Positions 60,152-64,000 of a stretch of 64,000 nucleotides of DNA are shown here, in pieces; position 1 is the first letter of the stretch, and every line of letters begins with the position of its first letter. Where the stretch lies: NCBI RefSeq assembly GCF_003386665.1, contig NZ_QTUB01000001.1:248001-312000 (forward strand), given 5' to 3'. The notes under the pieces are model-generated. The model was not told the origin of the DNA. It searched no databases and saw only the letters and a program-made list of their open reading frames with translations. The stretch comes from Xenorhabdus cabanillasii (GTDB lineage Bacteria > Pseudomonadota > Gammaproteobacteria > Enterobacterales > Enterobacteriaceae). Both the position numbers and the translations under genes were made by a program.

Positions 60152-61305
60152 TAAATAAGCTTTCAAAATAGTAGATCACTTGAAGGGAACTCAGCCCGGT
60201 TTTTGCGATCTGATTAATCGCCAAATCAAAAAAATCCCAAAATGGACTGAGTAATGCCAATCATAGCACCCATACCCCGAAGTGAACGACGTCAGATGAA
60301 AAAATTTATTCATAAAACCCGGGATAAAGATTATGCACGCCGACTCATGGCACTCTTAATGTTACATGAAGGCAAGACCGTTTCTGCCATCTCCAGAACC
60401 CTTCATTGTTCACGTTCTTCGGTTAATCGTTGGATAAATTGGTTTACATTATATGGGCTGGAAGGATTAAAAAGTTTACCGTCAGGAAGACCTGCTATCT
60501 GGAATTTAGCACCACTTTTTAGTTTGCTGTCGTTCTTATTACAGCACTCCCCACAGGATTTTGGCTGTCTGCGTTCACGTTGGAGCATTGAGCTGATTAC
60601 TCGAATAATCAATGAATTATTCTGTTTGTCGCTTTCGCAAAGTACGTTCTATCGTTATTTCTGTCAGGTCGGTATTGTCTGGCGAAGGGCAGCACCTACC
60701 GTAAAAAAGCCTGATCCTGAGTATGACGAAAAAATGGCAAAAATCACTGAAGCTTTATCCAACGTGTCAGAACCACATCCTGTTTTTTACGAAGATGAAG
60801 TCGATATTGACCTTAACCCAAAAATCGGGGCGGACTGGTGTCTGAAAGGGCAACAAAAACGGGTCATGACGCCGGGAAAAAATCAAAAACACTACCTCGC
60901 GGGCTGCCTTGACGCCCAAACAGGCCAAGTGACTTATGTCAGCGGTATAAAGAAAAATTCTGATTTATTTATCAACATGTTAAAGGAACTGAATGGCCAA
61001 TATCGCCATGCAAAAAACATCACGTTGATTTTAGATAACTATGGCATTCATAAAAGCCGGAAAGTCAGGGCATGGCTAAAACAAAATCCTAAATTTAATT
61101 TGTTGTTTTTACCGGTCTATTCGCCATGGATAAATAAGATTGAACGCCTATGGCAATCATTGCATGAAACCGTCACACGGAATCATTGTTGTCAGTATAT
61201 GTGGCAACTCTTGAAATGCGTTGAAGCGTTTATTAACGCATTTTCATCAGGGCAACAACCGGGAATGAGAAAAATGGGTGTATCACTATTATGAAAACTT
61301 ATTTA
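60152..61305 (+). mobile_element. IS630-family insertion sequence, complete
   Basis: An element of about 1.15 kb. The left end TAAATAAGCTTTCAAAATAG and the reverse complement of the right end TAAATAAGTTTTCATAATAG are clear terminal inverted repeats. TA dinucleotides at 60150-60151 and 61306-61307 fit the TA target of the IS630/Tc1 superfamily. One intact transposase gene extends almost to the right terminal repeat. I defined the ends by comparing the flanks, so they could move by a base or two. Confidence 0.78.
60254..61294 (+). CDS. IS630-family transposase
   Basis: 346 residues. The N-terminal half has a helix-turn-helix DNA-binding region (KTVSAISRTLHCSRSSVNRW) and a winged-helix part. 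The catalytic half has the IS630 triad: D181 in HPVFYEDEVDIDL, D261 in ITLILDNYGIHKSRK and E297 in PVYSPWINKIERLWQSLHE. No frameshift or internal stop is seen, so it could be active. Confidence 0.93.
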   Translation: MPIIAPIPRSERRQMKKFIHKTRDKDYARRLMALLMLHEGKTVSAISRTLHCSRSSVNRWINWFTLYGLEGLKSLPSGRPAIWNLAPLFSLLSFLLQHSPQDFGCLRSRWSIELITRIINELFCLSLSQSTFYRYFCQVGIVWRRAAPTVKKPDPEYDEKMAKITEALSNVSEPHPVFYEDEVDIDLNPKIGADWCLKGQQKRVMTPGKNQKHYLAGCLDAQTGQVTYVSGIKKNSDLFINMLKELNGQYRHAKNITLILDNYGIHKSRKVRAWLKQNPKFNLLFLPVYSPWINKIERLWQSLHETVTRNHCCQYMWQLLKCVEAFINAFSSGQQPGMRKMGVSLL

Positions 61306-61307
61306 TA

Positions 61308-61735
61308 CGCATAAAGATAATGTCATATGTTTTTTTTGGTTAAAAATTGCTCAAATGAGTGTGTTGGAGGATGGGTTTATTAAAATAATCTAATTTTTGA
61401 TTAGTTAGGTTTTAATGTTTTATTCTGATTTTTTTAGAATGTTTTCTATTGGTAAATGGGAGTTATTATATTTTTATAAATATCTTTTTTTTATGTTTTT
61501 TCATTATCATTAAATAAATTTTAATATAAGATGTCTATTTTTTGTATCTTGCAAAAAATAATTTTTATCTTAGTATTCTGGATTATAAAAATAATTATAA
61601 TTTTTAATTTCCATAATAAATCTACTCGAGTAGATAAAATGAAGCTCGATATAAAAATATAACTATGAAAAAATAATTTTCCGATTTATAACATCGGCAT
61701 TGATAAATTACTGTTCCAACATTCAGGGAACATTT
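61308..61735. other. AT-rich region upstream of the MFS transporter gene
   Basis: About 430 very AT-rich bp after the IS630 element with no credible gene. It holds the palindrome at 61620-61635 and should contain the transporter promoter. AGGGA, seven bases before ATG 61736, is the ribosome-binding site. Confidence 0.5.
61620..61635. promoter_or_regulatory. Perfect 16-bp palindrome, candidate operator of the LacI-family regulator
   Basis: ATCTACTCGAGTAGAT is a perfect dyad with a central CG, the geometry of LacI/GalR-family operators. It lies about 100 bp before the transporter gene, whose downstream neighbour encodes a LacI-family repressor. Confidence 0.6.
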
Positions 61736-63139
61736 ATGCAGTTTGAAAATGTAGTTTCGCCCTTTATGGGAAAACGACATGCATCCGAAGTGTGTTTGTT
61801 GACTCAAAAAGGGCGAAAAGATTTTTGTCGAGCAGTTTTTTCTTGTTGGTTAGGTACAGCAGTAGAATATGCTGATTTTGCACTTTATGGGTTAGCTGCG
61901 GGGATGATCTTTAGTGATGTATTTTTTCCTAATATGACACCAGCAGTAGCATTGCTTTCTAGTTTTGCAACGTATTCTGTTGGGTTTATTGCAAGACCAA
62001 TTGGGGCCTTATTGTTTGGATGGTTGGGAGATCGTAAAGGGCGAAAAGTCGTTATGGTTGCGACAATAGCGCTTATGGGAGGTTCAACAACACTTGTTGG
62101 TGTGATCCCGAGCTACGCTCAAATTGGTATTTGGGCTCCAATTTGCCTAGTTATTTTGCGCTTGACCCAAGGGTTGGGTGCGGGAGCTGAACTTTCTGGT
62201 GGAACTGTGATGCTAGGAGAATATGCACCGTCGAAAAAGCGTGGCTTAGTGTCTTCTGTTATAGCTATTGGTTCAAATAGTGGAGTGTTAGTAGCATCAC
62301 TAGTTTGGTTGCTGATACTAACTATGGATCAAAAGGACCTCTTAGAATGGGGGTGGAGAATTCCATTCTTATCTAGCTTCTTACTTGTGATGATTGCACT
62401 GTATATCCGTAAGTACTTAAATGAGTCGCCAGTATTTCAACGTCATAAGATGGAGTCCGGCACTCGAAGTGTACAGTTAAAAGTATTTTCAGAGGAATTT
62501 AGCTACAAAACTGAATACAGTCATCGAAATTTTTGGAGACGGACAAAGGCATTTTGGATCATGGTTGGTCTGCGTATTGGTGAGAATGGCCCATCCTATT
62601 TAGTTCAAGGTTTTATCATTGGTTATGTTACTAACGCACTGATGATAGATAAATCCATACCTACAATTGCAGTGTTTATTGCTTCAATCTTAGGCTTTTT
62701 GATCATTCCATTGTCGGGATATTTATCTGATCGTTTTGGGCGTCGAATCGTTTATCGTTGGTTTTGCTTATTAATAATTTTGTACGCGGTACCTGCTTTT
62801 ATCTTGTTGGAAAGCCGAGAACCTATTGCTGTTATTTTGACTATTATAGTGGGCATGGGGTTAGCTTCCCTCGGCATTTTTAGTGTTCAAGCCGCTTGGG
62901 GAGTTGAACTGTTTGGTATGACGAATCGTTACACTAAGATGGCTTTTGCAAAGGAAATTGGATCCATTTTATCTGGTGGCTCTGCACCATTAGTTGCATC
63001 TGCTTTGTTATCTTTTACTGGGCATTGGTGGTCTATCGCAATTTATTTTGTATTTATGGCAGGAATTGGATTTATAACAACGTTCTTTGCGCCAGAAACT
63101 CGTGGTAGAGATTTAAATTTGCCTGAAGATGCTATTTAA
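61736..63139 (+). CDS. MFS metabolite:H+ symporter family transporter
   Basis: 467 residues and 12 predicted membrane helices. The MHS-family signatures are visible: GTAVEYADFALYGLAAGMIF, then LLFGWLGDRKGRKVVMV (the loop 2-3 motif) and RLTQGLGAGAELSGGTVML in helix 4. A second-half repeat SGYLSDRFGRRIVYR also occurs. Relatives such as ShiA, ProP, KgtP and citrate carriers import organic acids or betaines with protons; the substrate is not apparent. ATG 61736 with AGGGA upstream is chosen over a TTG 36 bases earlier. It is probably controlled by the adjacent LacI-type regulator. Confidence 0.85.
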   Translation: MQFENVVSPFMGKRHASEVCLLTQKGRKDFCRAVFSCWLGTAVEYADFALYGLAAGMIFSDVFFPNMTPAVALLSSFATYSVGFIARPIGALLFGWLGDRKGRKVVMVATIALMGGSTTLVGVIPSYAQIGIWAPICLVILRLTQGLGAGAELSGGTVMLGEYAPSKKRGLVSSVIAIGSNSGVLVASLVWLLILTMDQKDLLEWGWRIPFLSSFLLVMIALYIRKYLNESPVFQRHKMESGTRSVQLKVFSEEFSYKTEYSHRNFWRRTKAFWIMVGLRIGENGPSYLVQGFIIGYVTNALMIDKSIPTIAVFIASILGFLIIPLSGYLSDRFGRRIVYRWFCLLIILYAVPAFILLESREPIAVILTIIVGMGLASLGIFSVQAAWGVELFGMTNRYTKMAFAKEIGSILSGGSAPLVASALLSFTGHWWSIAIYFVFMAGIGFITTFFAPETRGRDLNLPEDAI

Positions 63140-63287
63140 TGCTTTAGTAACCTATCCCATCGTTAATAACTTTGGCATGAATTAACATTATTTGATTCGT
63201 GCCAAGTGTTTATTACATTTCAAATCATGGTATTTAACTCCTAAATTATTTAAATTATTACTTTCTCCTATACGTAAATTAAATATC

Positions 63288-64000
63288 ATGAAGTTACATG
63301 TTAAAAGAGTGACTCGTACTGATGTTGCTAAAGAAGCAGGGACATCAGTAGCTGTAGTTAGCTATGTTGTTAATAATGGTCCAAGACCCGTTGCGGAAGC
63401 AACTCGGAAGCGTGTGTTAGAGGCTATAAAAAAAACAGGTTATCGTCCAAACGGTATTGCGAAAGCTCTTGTCTCTGGAACTACACAAGCTTATGGGCTT
63501 GTTGTACCAAATATATCTAATCCTTTTATTTCGTCTATAGCTCATGCCTTGCAACAAGAGGCTTTTAAGCATGGTCAGGTATTGCTATTGGGAGATTCAG
63601 GAGACGATAGAAAACGTGAAAAAGAGTTGATCAATAATTTGTTGCAACGTCAGGTTGATGGGTTGATATATGTCAGTGTTGATCGCCATCCTTGTATTGA
63701 GCTTATCCAAGAAAGTGGAACACCATATGTCATGTTAGATCGCGTTGATACGAATCTAAATGTTAGCGCGATTATTGTGAATGAGCGTCTTGCCGCGTTT
63801 AAAATTACTCAACATCTGGCTCAACATGGTTATCGTGATATAGCCATTATTTGTGGACCATGTGATATGTTGAATACACAGGACCGTATTGCTGGTTGGC
63901 GGGATGCATTACAACACGCCAACTTGGCTGTACATGAAGAGTGGATTTTTTCTACGGATTACACTCGCATGGGAGGTTATGAAATGACATTGAAGATGTT
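63288..64000 (+). CDS. LacI-family transcriptional regulator (3' end beyond the window edge)
   Basis: An open frame of 237 complete codons reaches the window end. The N-terminus VTRTDVAKEAGTSVAVVSYV continues VNNGPRPVAEATRKRV, a LacI helix-turn-helix with hinge helix region IAKALVSGTTQAYGLVVPNI. The periplasmic-binding-like sensor domain begins there: SNPFISSIAHALQQEAFKHG, QVDGLIYVSVDR, HGYRDIAIICGP. A full protein would be about 330-340 residues. It follows the MFS gene by 148 bp on the same strand and is the likely repressor of that gene. The start ATG 63288 has no strong ribosome-binding site; an in-frame GTG at 63309 is the alternative. Confidence 0.9.
   Translation, partial: MKLHVKRVTRTDVAKEAGTSVAVVSYVVNNGPRPVAEATRKRVLEAIKKTGYRPNGIAKALVSGTTQAYGLVVPNISNPFISSIAHALQQEAFKHGQVLLLGDSGDDRKREKELINNLLQRQVDGLIYVSVDRHPCIELIQESGTPYVMLDRVDTNLNVSAIIVNERLAAFKITQHLAQHGYRDIAIICGPCDMLNTQDRIAGWRDALQHANLAVHEEWIFSTDYTRMGGYEMTLKM

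Overview
The window is a chromosomal segment of an enterobacterium. Gene order follows the ilvC-rep-rhlB-trxA-rho-ECA-hem-cyaA-uvrD-corA-recQ arc of the Escherichia coli chromosome. The moderately AT-rich base use, the Rhs/VgrG island, the ERIC-like repeats and the IS types point to the Photorhabdus/Xenorhabdus branch of the Morganellaceae. That placement is an inference from recognised proteins, not from a database search.

Layout. 1-9,476: ilvY (cut by the left edge) and divergent ilvC; a histone-deacetylase-like hydrolase where enterics usually carry ppiC; rep with a one-base frameshift; the rhlB-gppA pair; trxA. 9,477-11,510: a long rho leader, rho and its terminator. 11,775-24,881: the complete enterobacterial common antigen (ECA) operon, wecA-wzzE-wecB-wecC-rffG-rffH-wecD-wecE-wzxE-wecF-wzyE-wecG, mostly with overlapping stop and start codons. 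25,133-27,109: the amino-acid permease yifK and the tRNA cluster Arg-His-Leu-Pro. 27,329-27,775: the small RNA GlmZ with a sigma-54 promoter and upstream GlrR-type sites. 27,926-35,722: the hemCDXY operon, divergent cyaA, and cyaY. 35,799-42,645: lptM-dapF-yigA-xerC-yigB-uvrD, then corA.

The right part is more plastic. A HigBA-like toxin-antitoxin pair (toxin frameshifted) lies between corA and rarD. A type VI secretion cargo island sits between rarD and yigI. It holds VgrG, an Eag chaperone, a prePAAR-Rhs protein with a GIY-YIG-like C-terminal toxin, a leucine-rich-repeat immunity candidate, a symE remnant and an orphan cysteine-peptidase-like protein. pldA survives only as a 3' fragment before recQ, and rhtC/rhtB are absent. 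After pldB and yigL come two IS elements (IS5/IS427 type and IS630 type), then an MFS transporter with a LacI-family regulator that runs off the right edge. A palindrome ahead of the transporter is a candidate operator.

Functionally the window joins branched-chain amino acid synthesis, helicase and termination functions, ECA assembly at the inner membrane, tetrapyrrole synthesis, cAMP synthesis and contact-dependent antagonism. Two single-base homopolymer differences (rep and the toxin) may be real mutations or sequencing errors.
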